From NCBI RefSeq assembly GCF_014805525.1, contig NZ_JACFSZ010000013.1, positions 1 to 64,000 of the forward strand: a DNA stretch of 64,000 nt, written 5' to 3'. The DNA comes from Rhabdothermincola sediminis (GTDB lineage Bacteria > Actinomycetota > Acidimicrobiia > Acidimicrobiales > Acidimicrobilacustridaceae). The notes under the pieces were generated by a model. It was not told where the DNA came from. It saw nothing but the letters and a program-made list of their open reading frames with translations, and ran no database searches. A program made the translations under genes and the position numbers. Of the stretch, positions 53,646 through 60,875 are shown in pieces (the stretch's first letter is position 1; each line of letters starts with the position of its first letter).

Positions 53646-56363
53646 ATGATCATCGACCAGTTCGTCCATCAGCTCCCCGACACCGACCCCGGCGAGACGC
53701 AGGAGTGGCTCGAGTCCCTCGACGCGGTGATCGACGCCAAGGGCAAGACCCGGGCCCGCTACCTGGTCTCCAAGCTCACCGAACGAGCCCGCGAGCGCCA
53801 GATCGGCACCCCGGCGGAGGTCAACACCCCGTACGTCAACACCATCCCCACCGCCGAGCAGCCCTGGTTCCCTGGCGACGAAGCCCTCGAGAAGCGCATC
53901 CGGGCGTTCATCCGCTGGAACGCGGCTGTCATGGTCGTCTACGCGAACAAGCGGGCCGACGGCATCGGTGGCCACCTGTCGACCTTCGCCTCATCGGCGT
54001 CGCTGTACGAGGTCGGGTTCAACTGGTTCTTCCGGGGCAAGGAGGACGGCCTGCCCGGCGACCACGTCTACTTCCAGGGCCATGCCGCTCCCGGAGTCTA
54101 CGCGCGGGCGTACCTCGAGGGGCGACTCGACGAGGCCCACCTCGAGAACTTCCGCCGCGAACTCTCCGGTGAGGGCCCCGGCCTCTCCTCGTACCCCCAC
54201 CCCTGGTTGATGCCCGACTTCTGGGAGTTCCCGACCGTGTCGATGGGACTCGGGCCGATCAACTCCATCTACCACGCCCGGTTCAACCGCTACCTCCAGC
54301 ACCGCCAGATCGACGACACCAGCGAGTCGAGGGTGTGGTGCTTCCTCGGTGACGGCGAGTGCGACGAGCCCGAGACGCTGGGCTCGATCTCGCTCGCCGG
54401 GCGGGAGCGTCTCGACAACCTGATCTGGGTGGTCAACTGCAACCTGCAGCGCCTCGACGGGCCGGTGCGGGGCAACGGCAAGATCATCCAGGAGCTCGAG
54501 GCGGTGTTCCGCGGGTCGGGTTGGAACGTCATCAAGGTCATCTGGGGCACCGCCTGGGACGAGTTGCTCGAGCGCGACACCGACGGCTTGCTGCTGCACA
54601 AGATGAACACCACCGTCGACGGCGACTTCCAGCGCTACGCGGTGAGCGACGGCGCGCACATACGCGAGCACTTCTTCGGCCCCGACCCCCGGCTGCGCCA
54701 GATGGTGGAGCACCTGAGCGACGACGAGCTGCGTGCCCTGCCCCGGGGCGGGCACGACTACCGCAAGCTCTACGCGGCGTACAAGGCGGCCACCGAGCAG
54801 CGGGGCGCGCCGACGGTGATCCTGGCCAAGACGGTGAAGGGATGGGCGCTCGGCTCCGAGGTCGAGGGCCGCAACGCCACCCACCAGATCAAGAAGATGA
54901 CCACCGAGCAGCTCCGTGAGCTGCGCGACCGGCTCCGGCTCGACGACGTCATCCCCGACGACGCGCTCGACGGCGATCGCCCGCCCTACTACCGCCCACC
55001 GGAAGGCTCCATCGAGCACACCTACCTGATGGAGCGGCGTCGGGCGCTCGACGGGCCGCTGCCAGCTCGGATGGTGACGATCCGCCGACCGCTCGAGCTC
55101 CCACCGGACAGCGCGTTCACGGAGCTCGCGGCCGGGTCGGGAGGGCAGCAGGTGTCAACCACGATGGCCTTCACCCGTCTGATCCGGAACCTGGCTCGAA
55201 CCGAGCACTTCGGGCCCCGGGTGGTGCCCATCATCCCCGACGAGGCCCGCACCTTCGGGATGGACGCGCTGTTCCGAGAGCTCAAGATCTACGCCGCGCA
55301 GGGCCAGCTCTACGAACCGGTCGACGCCAAGCTGCTGCTGTCGTACTCCGAGGACCAGCGGGGCCAGATCCTGGAGGAGGGGATCACCGAAGCGGGTTCG
55401 ATGGCGAGCTTCACCGCTGCGGGTACCGCCTATGCGACCCGCGGGGTGCCGATGGTGCCCTTCTTCATCTTCTACTCGATGTTCGGCTTCCAGCGGGTGG
55501 GCGACCTGATCTGGGCTGCCGCGGACGCGCAGGCCAAAGGGTTCCTCCTGGGGGCCACCGCAGGGCGCACCACGCTGCTCGGCGAGGGTCTCCAGCACCA
55601 GGACGGACACAGCCACGTGCTGGCGTCCACCGTGCCCACCTGCCAGGCCTACGACCCCGCGTTCGCCTACGAGATGGCAGCCATCATCCGGGACGGGCTG
55701 CACCGCATGTACGGCGGTCCGGGCGGCACCGGCGAGGCGATCTTCTACTACCTCACCCTCTACAACGAGAACTACGAGATGCCACCCCAGCCGGAGGCGG
55801 TGAGCGACGAGGACATCTGCTCGGGGATCTACCGCTTCACGGGCGCACCCGACGGCACCGAACCGGCGGCGACGATCCTGTTCTCGGGCACCGCGCACCT
55901 CGCCGCCCGCGAAGCGCAGGCCCAACTCGCCGAGCAGCACGGCATCGGCGCCGAGCTGTGGAGCGTCACGTCGTGGAAGCGGCTGCGGGAGGAGGCGCTC
56001 TCGATCGAGCGCTGGAACCGGCTCCATCCCACCGAGCCGCCCAGGACGCCACTGGTGACCGAACGCCTGGCCGCGAGCACCGGCCCCATCGTCGCGGTCA
56101 CCGACTTCATGAAGGCCGTCCCCGACCAGATCGCCCGCTTCATCCCTGCCGGCCGCACGTTCGTACCGCTCGGTACCGACGGCTTCGGGCGCAGCGACAC
56201 CCGCCAGGCGCTACGCCGGTTCTTCGAGACCGACGCCGCCCACGTCGAAGTGGCGGTGCTCGGCGCGATGGCTCGCGACGGTGCCGTCGATCCCTCCGTC
56301 GCAGCGAAAGCCATCGACCGCCTGGGCGTCGATCCCGACCTCCCCGATCCCCGTACCCGCTGA
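53646..56363 (+). CDS. aceE: pyruvate dehydrogenase E1 (homodimeric AceE type)
   Basis: A 905-residue thiamine-diphosphate enzyme that decarboxylates pyruvate and acetylates the E2 lipoyl group. It shows AAVMVVYANKRADGIGGHLS, the ThDP-magnesium motif GDGECDEPETLG from G235 with the matching NCNLQRLDGPVRGNG, and YSMFGFQRVGDLIWAAADAQ plus HQDGHSHVLASTVP in the second half. Size and order match the single-chain E1 of actinobacteria and enterobacteria. ATG 53646 is preferred; two in-frame GTGs sit directly before it. E2 and E3 lie 8 to 12 kb away at 42114-44965. Confidence 0.96.
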   Translation: MIIDQFVHQLPDTDPGETQEWLESLDAVIDAKGKTRARYLVSKLTERARERQIGTPAEVNTPYVNTIPTAEQPWFPGDEALEKRIRAFIRWNAAVMVVYANKRADGIGGHLSTFASSASLYEVGFNWFFRGKEDGLPGDHVYFQGHAAPGVYARAYLEGRLDEAHLENFRRELSGEGPGLSSYPHPWLMPDFWEFPTVSMGLGPINSIYHARFNRYLQHRQIDDTSESRVWCFLGDGECDEPETLGSISLAGRERLDNLIWVVNCNLQRLDGPVRGNGKIIQELEAVFRGSGWNVIKVIWGTAWDELLERDTDGLLLHKMNTTVDGDFQRYAVSDGAHIREHFFGPDPRLRQMVEHLSDDELRALPRGGHDYRKLYAAYKAATEQRGAPTVILAKTVKGWALGSEVEGRNATHQIKKMTTEQLRELRDRLRLDDVIPDDALDGDRPPYYRPPEGSIEHTYLMERRRALDGPLPARMVTIRRPLELPPDSAFTELAAGSGGQQVSTTMAFTRLIRNLARTEHFGPRVVPIIPDEARTFGMDALFRELKIYAAQGQLYEPVDAKLLLSYSEDQRGQILEEGITEAGSMASFTAAGTAYATRGVPMVPFFIFYSMFGFQRVGDLIWAAADAQAKGFLLGATAGRTTLLGEGLQHQDGHSHVLASTVPTCQAYDPAFAYEMAAIIRDGLHRMYGGPGGTGEAIFYYLTLYNENYEMPPQPEAVSDEDICSGIYRFTGAPDGTEPAATILFSGTAHLAAREAQAQLAEQHGIGAELWSVTSWKRLREEALSIERWNRLHPTEPPRTPLVTERLAASTGPIVAVTDFMKAVPDQIARFIPAGRTFVPLGTDGFGRSDTRQALRRFFETDAAHVEVAVLGAMARDGAVDPSVAAKAIDRLGVDPDLPDPRTR

Positions 56364-56409
56364 CGCACGCCGGGCCCGCCGCACCCGCCTGGCATCCACC
56401 CACGGTCGC

Positions 56410-56415
56410 TACCCT
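56410..56415 (+). promoter_or_regulatory. -10 box (TACCCT) of a leaderless promoter
   Basis: TACCCT ends 6 bases before the ATG at 56422, separate from aceE. Confidence 0.45.
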
Positions 56416-56421
56416 CTCGGC

Positions 56422-57003
56422 ATGCCCGCCAAGACCCTGCCCGTGACCGGTGACCCCGATGCCGACGCGCTCCTGGCCTCCGAGCCCTTGGCGCTGCTGA
56501 TCGGCATGCTCCTCGACCAGCAGGTGCCCATGGAGTGGGCGTTCAAGGGACCTTGGACGCTACGCCAGCGGCTCGGCGGCTCCCTTGACGCGGCCACCAT
56601 CGCGGCGATGGACCCCGCCGCGCTGGAGGGGCGGTTCAAGCAGAAACCCGCGCTGCACCGCTACCCGGCGGCGATGGCCAAGCGCACACAAGCCCTCTGC
56701 CAGTTCATCGTCGACCACTACGGGGGCGACGCGGGGGCGGTGTGGCGGGGGGTGCGCACCGGCGACGAGCTGTACCGGCGGCTGCGCGAGCTGCCCGGCT
56801 ACGGCGACGAGAAGGCCAAGATCTTCATGGCCATCCTGGCGAAGCGCTTCGGCAAGAAGCCGAAGGGTTGGGAGGAAGCCGCGGCGCCCTTCTCCGACGG
56901 CACCCCCCGGTCGGTCGCCGACATCGACGGCCCGCAGGCTCTCCGGCGGGTGCGGGAGTACAAGCAGGCGATGAAGGCCCAGGGCAAGGGCAAAGCCGAC
57001 TGA
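56422..57003 (+). CDS. HhH-GPD-type base-excision repair protein
   Basis: A 193-residue protein of the helix-hairpin-helix DNA-glycosylase group found in actinobacteria. It contains LIGMLLDQQVPMEWAFKGPW (the family opening), GRFKQKPALHRYPAAMAKR and LRELPGYGDEKAKIFMAIL, which is the HhH region. The catalytic aspartate of classical HhH-GPD enzymes is not obvious, so glycosylase activity is uncertain. ATG 56422 is set by a TACCCT box 6 bases upstream. It converges with the hydrolase gene at 57019 over 15 bases. Confidence 0.85.
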   Translation: MPAKTLPVTGDPDADALLASEPLALLIGMLLDQQVPMEWAFKGPWTLRQRLGGSLDAATIAAMDPAALEGRFKQKPALHRYPAAMAKRTQALCQFIVDHYGGDAGAVWRGVRTGDELYRRLRELPGYGDEKAKIFMAILAKRFGKKPKGWEEAAAPFSDGTPRSVADIDGPQALRRVREYKQAMKAQGKGKAD

Positions 57004-57018
57004 TCGCCGCTGGCCGGT

Positions 57019-57786
57019 TCAGACCCGGGCGGAGGCCTGCGCCCGCTGCCGGTCGAGCCAACCGAGCAGCACGGCGATCGCTCGCGGATCATGGCGCAAG
57101 TGGTGCGGCCCCCCTTCGATGATGCGCAGGTCCGCGTCGCCGTGGGCGTCGGCGACGACCCGGGCGTCGAAGACCGGCACGACGTCGTCATCGGAGCCGT
57201 GCAGCACCAGCACCGGCCGGGGTGCCACCTGAGCGGCGCAGGACACGCCTCGGATGTCGCGCAGCTCCCGGGCCCACACGTCGAATGCCGGGGGGAAACT
57301 GGCGCGGTGGATGATCCCCACCTCCCGTGCGTGCTGGAGCAGCCGGCGCGGGTTGCCGGCCCAGTCGTCGAAGTCCGCCGGTGCGGCGATCGCGGCCACC
57401 CCACGGATGCCCGGATCCCGCGCCGCGGCGCACAGCGCCAGGGCACCGCCGGTACCGAAGCCGCACGCCCACACGTCCCGGACCCCCTCGACCCCACGCA
57501 ACCAGCGAGCCGCGGCGAGCAGGTCCTCGAGCCACCCACCGAGCGAGAAGTCGCCGTCGGAGTCGCCGCAGCCCCGGAAGGTGAACACCAGCACCACCCA
57601 GCCCAGCTCGGTGGCGATCCGATCGGCGAGCTCGGGGAACGACTGAGCGGAGATCCGCCCACCTCCTCTCAGGTGGGGGAAACCGTGGCTGATCACCAGG
57701 CCCGGCACCGAGGTGCCGGGAGCGATGCGCGGCAGGGCCAAGTGGCCCGCGATGCCGAGCCCTCCGCTCTCGAAGAGCTTCTCCAC
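57019..57786 (-). CDS. alpha/beta-hydrolase-fold protein lacking the usual nucleophile
   Basis: A 255-residue alpha/beta hydrolase. Seen are LVISHGFPHLRGGG (oxyanion HG), VFTFRGCGDSDGD, the acidic residue in VLHGSDDDVVPVF and the histidine in GGPHHLRHD. The nucleophile elbow, normally GxSxG, reads GFGTGG with glycine at residue 111, so the catalytic serine is missing. It may therefore be inactive as a hydrolase or use another mechanism; the family also contains non-hydrolytic members. The GTG at 57786 is used. Confidence 0.85.
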   Translation of the reverse strand: MEKLFESGGLGIAGHLALPRIAPGTSVPGLVISHGFPHLRGGGRISAQSFPELADRIATELGWVVLVFTFRGCGDSDGDFSLGGWLEDLLAAARWLRGVEGVRDVWACGFGTGGALALCAAARDPGIRGVAAIAAPADFDDWAGNPRRLLQHAREVGIIHRASFPPAFDVWARELRDIRGVSCAAQVAPRPVLVLHGSDDDVVPVFDARVVADAHGDADLRIIEGGPHHLRHDPRAIAVLLGWLDRQRAQASARV

Positions 57787-57839
57787 GGCCTCGGCGGGTC
57801 AGCCGCGAGGATGGCGACCGCGGCAGGTCGAGCGGCCCG

Positions 57840-58073
57840 TCACGCAGCCTCCCCATCACCGTCGACGCCGCGGCCGCTGCCGTCGCCCTTGTACGGGCGG
57901 TAGCCGCGGTTGCGAGCCTCCGCCAGCGTGTCGGGCCCGAAGCAGATGTAGGTCTCGGCCGCCATCAGCTCCTCGATGATCGACTCGTCGTCGAGGTTGT
58001 CGAGGTCGTAGACGATCTGGGTGCGCTTGTCGCCGACCCAGCGATGCTCCTCGAACTTGGTTGGACGCTGCAT
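57840..58073 (-). CDS. small conserved protein of unknown function
   Basis: A 77-residue soluble protein beginning MQRPTKFEEHRWVGDKRTQI, followed by VYDLDNLDDESIIEELM, TYICFGPDTLAEARNRGYRP and a glycine/aspartate-rich tail. The middle resembles short actinobacterial proteins of unknown function that I recognise only by pattern. ATG 58073 is 6 bases after TATGCT, supporting a leaderless start; a longer upstream frame enters the structured unit at 58129-58343 and is rejected. Confidence 0.75.
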   Translation of the reverse strand: MQRPTKFEEHRWVGDKRTQIVYDLDNLDDESIIEELMAAETYICFGPDTLAEARNRGYRPYKGDGSGRGVDGDGEAA

Positions 58074-58079
58074 GCCGGG

Positions 58080-58085
58080 AGCATA
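58080..58085 (-). promoter_or_regulatory. -10 box (TATGCT) of a leaderless promoter
   Basis: TATGCT ends 6 bases before the ATG at 58073. Confidence 0.45.
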
Positions 58086-58128
58086 CGACGCCGGGGGCGC
58101 GGTGCCCGCAGACCGCCCAGGAACAGCG

Positions 58129-58156
58129 GAGGGGGAGGCCCAGAGGCCTCCCCCTC
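58129..58156 (-). terminator. perfect 12-bp terminal hairpin
   Basis: The plus-strand sequence GAGGGGGAGGCC, loop CAGA, GGCCTCCCCCTC forms an uninterrupted stem. On the minus strand it follows directly after the stop of the 50-codon frame. The following bases (GCTGTTCCTG) are only moderately T-rich. Confidence 0.7.
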
Positions 58157-58272
58157 TCACGCGGAATGCTGGAAGGAACCGGATCGACGTTTCGGTACCG
58201 GGAGGGACGAGGCCCCGGCCGTCGATCTGGCGGTGGACTGGTTGGATTCCACCAAGTGGTCCAGCGAGCCGC

Positions 58273-58317
58273 TCAGCGGCCAGCCACCTCCAGGGTCCCA
58301 TGTGAACTGTCACTCAT
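58273..58317 (-). CDS. 14-residue peptide reading frame behind the extended Shine-Dalgarno
   Basis: ATG 58317 opens MSDSSHGTLEVAGR and stops at TGA 58273. The GGAGG core is 11 bases upstream within a 19-nt match to the anti-Shine-Dalgarno. The frame lies inside the loop that would form if GCTGGACCAC pairs with the Shine-Dalgarno. It could be a leader peptide or the start of a longer product made by a -1 shift into the 50-codon frame that ends at 58157. Confidence 0.4.
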   Translation of the reverse strand: MSDSSHGTLEVAGR

Positions 58318-58350
58318 CTGCTGGACCACCTCCTTTCTCTGGTGCCTGCC

Positions 58351-58356
58351 AGGATA
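58351..58356 (-). promoter_or_regulatory. -10 box (TATCCT) of the small structured unit
   Basis: TATCCT would start transcription about 5 bases before the 16S-complementary tract. No clear -35 is visible. Confidence 0.4.
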
Positions 58357-58393
58357 GGAGATGGCGAACTCGCCGCGGTGGAGGGATTCCGGC

Positions 58394-58849
58394 TCAGGAT
58401 CCCGGGTCGACCCCGCCCGGGACCTCGGGGCCGATGGCCCCGATGGCCCGCAGGTAGGCGACCTCGGCCTCGAGCACCTCGACCACGTCCACGTCGTCGA
58501 GCTCCAGCCCGGAGCCTTCGGCACGGCCGAGCACGTACGCCACCGCCTCGTCGTCCGCGGTGACGATCGGCCCGGCCGGCGCGGCGGCCAGGTCGTGGTC
58601 GCTCACCCCCGCGACCCCCTTGGCTTGAAGGTAGTCGAGGTGCCAGCCGATGACCGCCCGGACGTCGTCGTAGCTCAGCCGAGCGGTGAGGTCCTCCTGC
58701 AGCCGATCGGCGACGTAGTGCACCGCCTCGTCGAGGTGGAACACCGAGGTCGGCGGCTCACCGGCCAGCCGCCCGGTGACCGTGCCGACGGCGACCAGGG
58801 CGATGGCCACCACCACGATCACGGCGATCACGACGAACACGGCGATCAC
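58394..58849 (-). CDS. membrane-anchored conserved protein of unknown function
   Basis: A 151-residue protein with one N-terminal membrane helix (IAVFVVIAVIVVVAIALVAV) and a soluble helical domain (FHLDEAVHYVADRLQEDL, YDDVRAVIGWHLDYLQAKGV, VVEVLEAEVAYLRAIGAI). It is acidic overall. I cannot name the family. GTG 58849 lies 6 bases after TAAGCT, so the transcript is probably leaderless. The tail is glycine/proline-rich (PEVPGGVDPGS). Confidence 0.75.
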   Translation of the reverse strand: MIAVFVVIAVIVVVAIALVAVGTVTGRLAGEPPTSVFHLDEAVHYVADRLQEDLTARLSYDDVRAVIGWHLDYLQAKGVAGVSDHDLAAAPAGPIVTADDEAVAYVLGRAEGSGLELDDVDVVEVLEAEVAYLRAIGAIGPEVPGGVDPGS

Positions 58850-58855
58850 GCGGCC

Positions 58856-58861
58856 AGCTTA
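58856..58861 (-). promoter_or_regulatory. -10 box (TAAGCT) of a leaderless promoter
   Basis: TAAGCT ends 6 bases before the GTG at 58849. Confidence 0.45.
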
Positions 58862-58920
58862 CGAGCGAGCCCGCGCGTCCCGACGGTCCTTCACCATCAC
58901 GCCCGGCGAGGGCCGCCGGC

Positions 58921-60036
58921 TCAGATTCCGATGCGTTGGGCGAGCAGCTCGCGGTGGTAGGTGGGGTCGCCGAAGAGCAGCTCGGAGCTCTTGGCCCGCT
59001 TGAAGTACAGGTGGGCGGGATGCTCCCAGGTGAAGCCGATGCCGCCGTGGATCTGGATGTTCTCTGCGGCGGCGTGGAAGTAGGCGTCCGAGCAGTAGGC
59101 CTTCGCCAGGCTGGCCACCGAGGGCAGCTCGTCGTTCATCTCCGAGGCGCACCAGCCGGCGTAGTACGCCGCCGACTTCGCCGACTCCACCTCGAGGAGC
59201 ATGTCGGCGCACTTGTGCTTGATGGCCTGGAAGGAGCCGATGGGGCGCCCGAACTGCACCCGCACCTTGGCGTACTCCACCGCCATGTCGAGGCAGCGCT
59301 GCGCGCCGCCGACCTGCTCCGCGGCGAGGGCCACGGCCGCGAGGTCCAGCACCGTCGAGAGTACGTCCCAGCCCTTGCCTTCCTCGCCGATCAGGCGGCC
59401 CTCGACCCCGTCGAGCTCGAGCTTCGCCTGCTTGCGGGTCTGATCCATGGTGGCCAGCGGGGTGCGGGTGAGGCCGGCTGCGTCACCGTCGACGGCGAAG
59501 AGGCTCACGCCCTTGCCGGTGCGGGCCGCGACCAGGATGAGGTTCGCGGTGTGCCCGTCGAGCACGAAGCTCTTGGTGCCGCTCAGCTTCCAGGTGCCGC
59601 CCTCCTCGGTGGCCGTCGCCTCGATGCCGGACTCGTCCCAGCGGCCGTTGGGCTCGGTGAAGGCCAGGGTGGCGATGGTCTCCCCCGACGCGATGCCCGG
59701 CAGGTAGTCGGCCTTGGCGGCGTCGTCACCCGAGTGGATCAGCGTGTTGGCGGCGAGCACCACGGTCGAGAAGTACGGCGCGCACAGCAGGTAGCGGCCC
59801 ATCTCCTCCAGCACCACGATCAGCTCGACGTAGCCGAAGCCCTGCCCGCCGAACTCCTCGGGCACGATGAGGCTCTGCAGGCCGAGCTGTTCGGCCATCT
59901 GCTTCCAGACGGCGTCGTCGAAGCCCCGCTCGGTTTCCATCTGCTCCCGCACCGCGGACTCGGGCGACTTGGCCTCGAGGAACTGGCGGACGATGGTGCG
60001 AAGCTCTTCCTGCTCCTCACTGAAGGCGAAGTTCAC
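58921..60036 (-). CDS. acyl-CoA dehydrogenase family protein (FadE-like)
   Basis: A 371-residue flavoprotein-fold protein. It has SEEQEELRTIVRQFLEAKSP (N-terminal helix), VPEEFGGQGFGYVELIVVLE, LAFTEPNGRWDESG (FAD and substrate region), VQFGRPIGSFQAIKHKCADM and NIQIHGGIGFTWEHPAHLYF. The classical C-terminal catalytic glutamate (YEG) is replaced; the aligned segment reads LLFGDPTYHREL. Such chains often pair with another FadE subunit in actinobacterial steroid or branched-acid breakdown. The GTG at 60036 follows GAGGGGG. A 12-bp palindrome lies 70 bases upstream. Confidence 0.88.
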   Translation of the reverse strand: MNFAFSEEQEELRTIVRQFLEAKSPESAVREQMETERGFDDAVWKQMAEQLGLQSLIVPEEFGGQGFGYVELIVVLEEMGRYLLCAPYFSTVVLAANTLIHSGDDAAKADYLPGIASGETIATLAFTEPNGRWDESGIEATATEEGGTWKLSGTKSFVLDGHTANLILVAARTGKGVSLFAVDGDAAGLTRTPLATMDQTRKQAKLELDGVEGRLIGEEGKGWDVLSTVLDLAAVALAAEQVGGAQRCLDMAVEYAKVRVQFGRPIGSFQAIKHKCADMLLEVESAKSAAYYAGWCASEMNDELPSVASLAKAYCSDAYFHAAAENIQIHGGIGFTWEHPAHLYFKRAKSSELLFGDPTYHRELLAQRIGI

Positions 60037-60108
60037 TGGGTCTGGCCCCCTCGGATCGGGTGTACCGGCCGGGACGGTCCGGTGCTGGCAAGGCCACCAT
60101 TCTTACTA

Positions 60109-60120
60109 GACCGCACGGTC
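60109..60120. promoter_or_regulatory. palindrome resembling a TetR-type operator
   Basis: GACCG-CA-CGGTC is a perfect inverted repeat, partly flanked by TTCTT at 60100 and AAGAA at 60121. It is 73 bases upstream of the acyl-CoA dehydrogenase start and overlaps a TTGACC that could be a -35. TetR-family repressors of actinobacterial acyl-CoA genes often bind ACCG-NN-CGGT sites, so control by acyl-CoA is plausible. Confidence 0.4.
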
Positions 60121-60196
60121 AAGAACCACTCCGGCCCGGCGGGGGGCCGCTCCGGCAGGGCCCCGGCGGCAAGGACCGCCGGGCGAGGGCCGGGGT

Positions 60197-60202
60197 TAGC
60201 CT
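60197..60202 (+). promoter_or_regulatory. -10 box (TAGCCT) of a leaderless promoter
   Basis: TAGCCT ends 6 bases before the GTG at 60209. Confidence 0.5.
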
Positions 60203-60208
60203 GGCCGG

Positions 60209-60817
60209 GTGGGCACGCTGCACTACCAGGACGAGCAGGCCGAGATCCACAAGCTGGTGGTTGGCCCGCTTGACAACAACGTGTTCGTGGTGCGCTGCCG
60301 TGACACCGGCCAGTCCCTGCTCATCGACGCCGCCAACGAGCACGAGCGGCTGCTGGAACTCTGTCAGCGCCTCGACGTGCGTCGGGTGCTCGAGACCCAC
60401 GGCCACTGGGACCACATCCAAGCGGTGCCGGCGGTGCGCGACGCGGGCTACGACGTGGGGGTCACCGCCGCGGACGCGAGCATGCTCGACGCCTACGACT
60501 TCGTGCTCGAGGACGACTCGGTGATCGAGGTGGGGCGGCTGCGGCTCCGCACCATCGCCACCCCCGGGCACACCCCGGGCTCGATCTGCTTCCTCCTCGA
60601 AGGCTCGCCCGTGCTGTTCAGCGGCGACACCCTGTTCCCCGGCGGCCCGGGGGCCACGAAGTTCCCGGGTGGGGACTTCGAGACCATCATCCGCTCCATC
60701 GACACCCGCCTGTTCACCCTGCCGGCGGAGACCCTCGTGCTGCCCGGGCACGGCGACGACACCACCATCGGCGCCGAGCGGCCCCACCTGCAGGAGTGGA
60801 TCGACCGGGGCTGGTAG
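60209..60817 (+). CDS. metallo-beta-lactamase-fold hydrolase (glyoxalase II-like)
   Basis: A 202-residue MBL-fold protein. The metal motif is THGHWDHIQAVP (HxHxDH), followed by ATPGHTPGSICFLLEG with the third histidine, FSGDTLFPGG with the bridging aspartate and VLPGHGDDT with the last histidine. This set is complete for a two-metal hydrolase such as glyoxalase II or a related thioesterase. The substrate is unknown. The GTG at 60209 is supported by TAGCCT 6 bases upstream. It converges with the Rrf2 gene. Confidence 0.88.
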   Translation: MGTLHYQDEQAEIHKLVVGPLDNNVFVVRCRDTGQSLLIDAANEHERLLELCQRLDVRRVLETHGHWDHIQAVPAVRDAGYDVGVTAADASMLDAYDFVLEDDSVIEVGRLRLRTIATPGHTPGSICFLLEGSPVLFSGDTLFPGGPGATKFPGGDFETIIRSIDTRLFTLPAETLVLPGHGDDTTIGAERPHLQEWIDRGW

Positions 60818-60858
60818 CGCCGGGCTGGTGAGAGCCGGTCTGATGAACAGGGCGCGGG

Positions 60859-60875
60859 GCGGGCCCGCGGCCCGC
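60859..60875. terminator. hairpin between convergent genes
   Basis: GCGGGCC, loop CGC, GGCCCGC form a 7-bp stem directly before the Rrf2 stop, facing the MBL gene. It lacks a T tract. Confidence 0.4.

Larger units (their letters stand above)
58129..58343 (-). ncRNA. short structured transcription unit with 16S-complementary Shine-Dalgarno
   Basis: The stretch 58074-58393 has no ordinary gene but is highly organised on the minus strand. From 5' to 3': a TATCCT -10 at 58356-58351; an expected start near 58343; the 19-nt tract AGAAAGGAGGTGGTCCAGC (58338-58320), complementary to the 16S 3' end with one G-U wobble; an ATG at 58317 opening a 14-codon frame; a GCCGC-TGA-GCGGC hairpin around its stop; GCTGGACCAC (58265-58256), able to pair with the Shine-Dalgarno; a GGTGGA/TCCACC stem; a second open frame ending at 58157; and a perfect 12-bp hairpin. 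It may be a regulated peptide gene or a ribosome-binding RNA. I know no named family for it. Confidence 0.55.

Noticed and set aside
57840-58313. A 157-codon reading of the small protein at 57840 that runs through the structured unit
   Set aside because: It would cross the perfect terminal hairpin; the ATG at 58073 has its own -10 box, and the upstream part is unlike a family N-terminus.
58320-58338. Match to the 3' end of 16S rRNA on the plus strand
   Set aside because: Only the final 19 nt match. The preceding sequence is unlike 16S rRNA, so this is not an rRNA fragment but a Shine-Dalgarno on the other strand.
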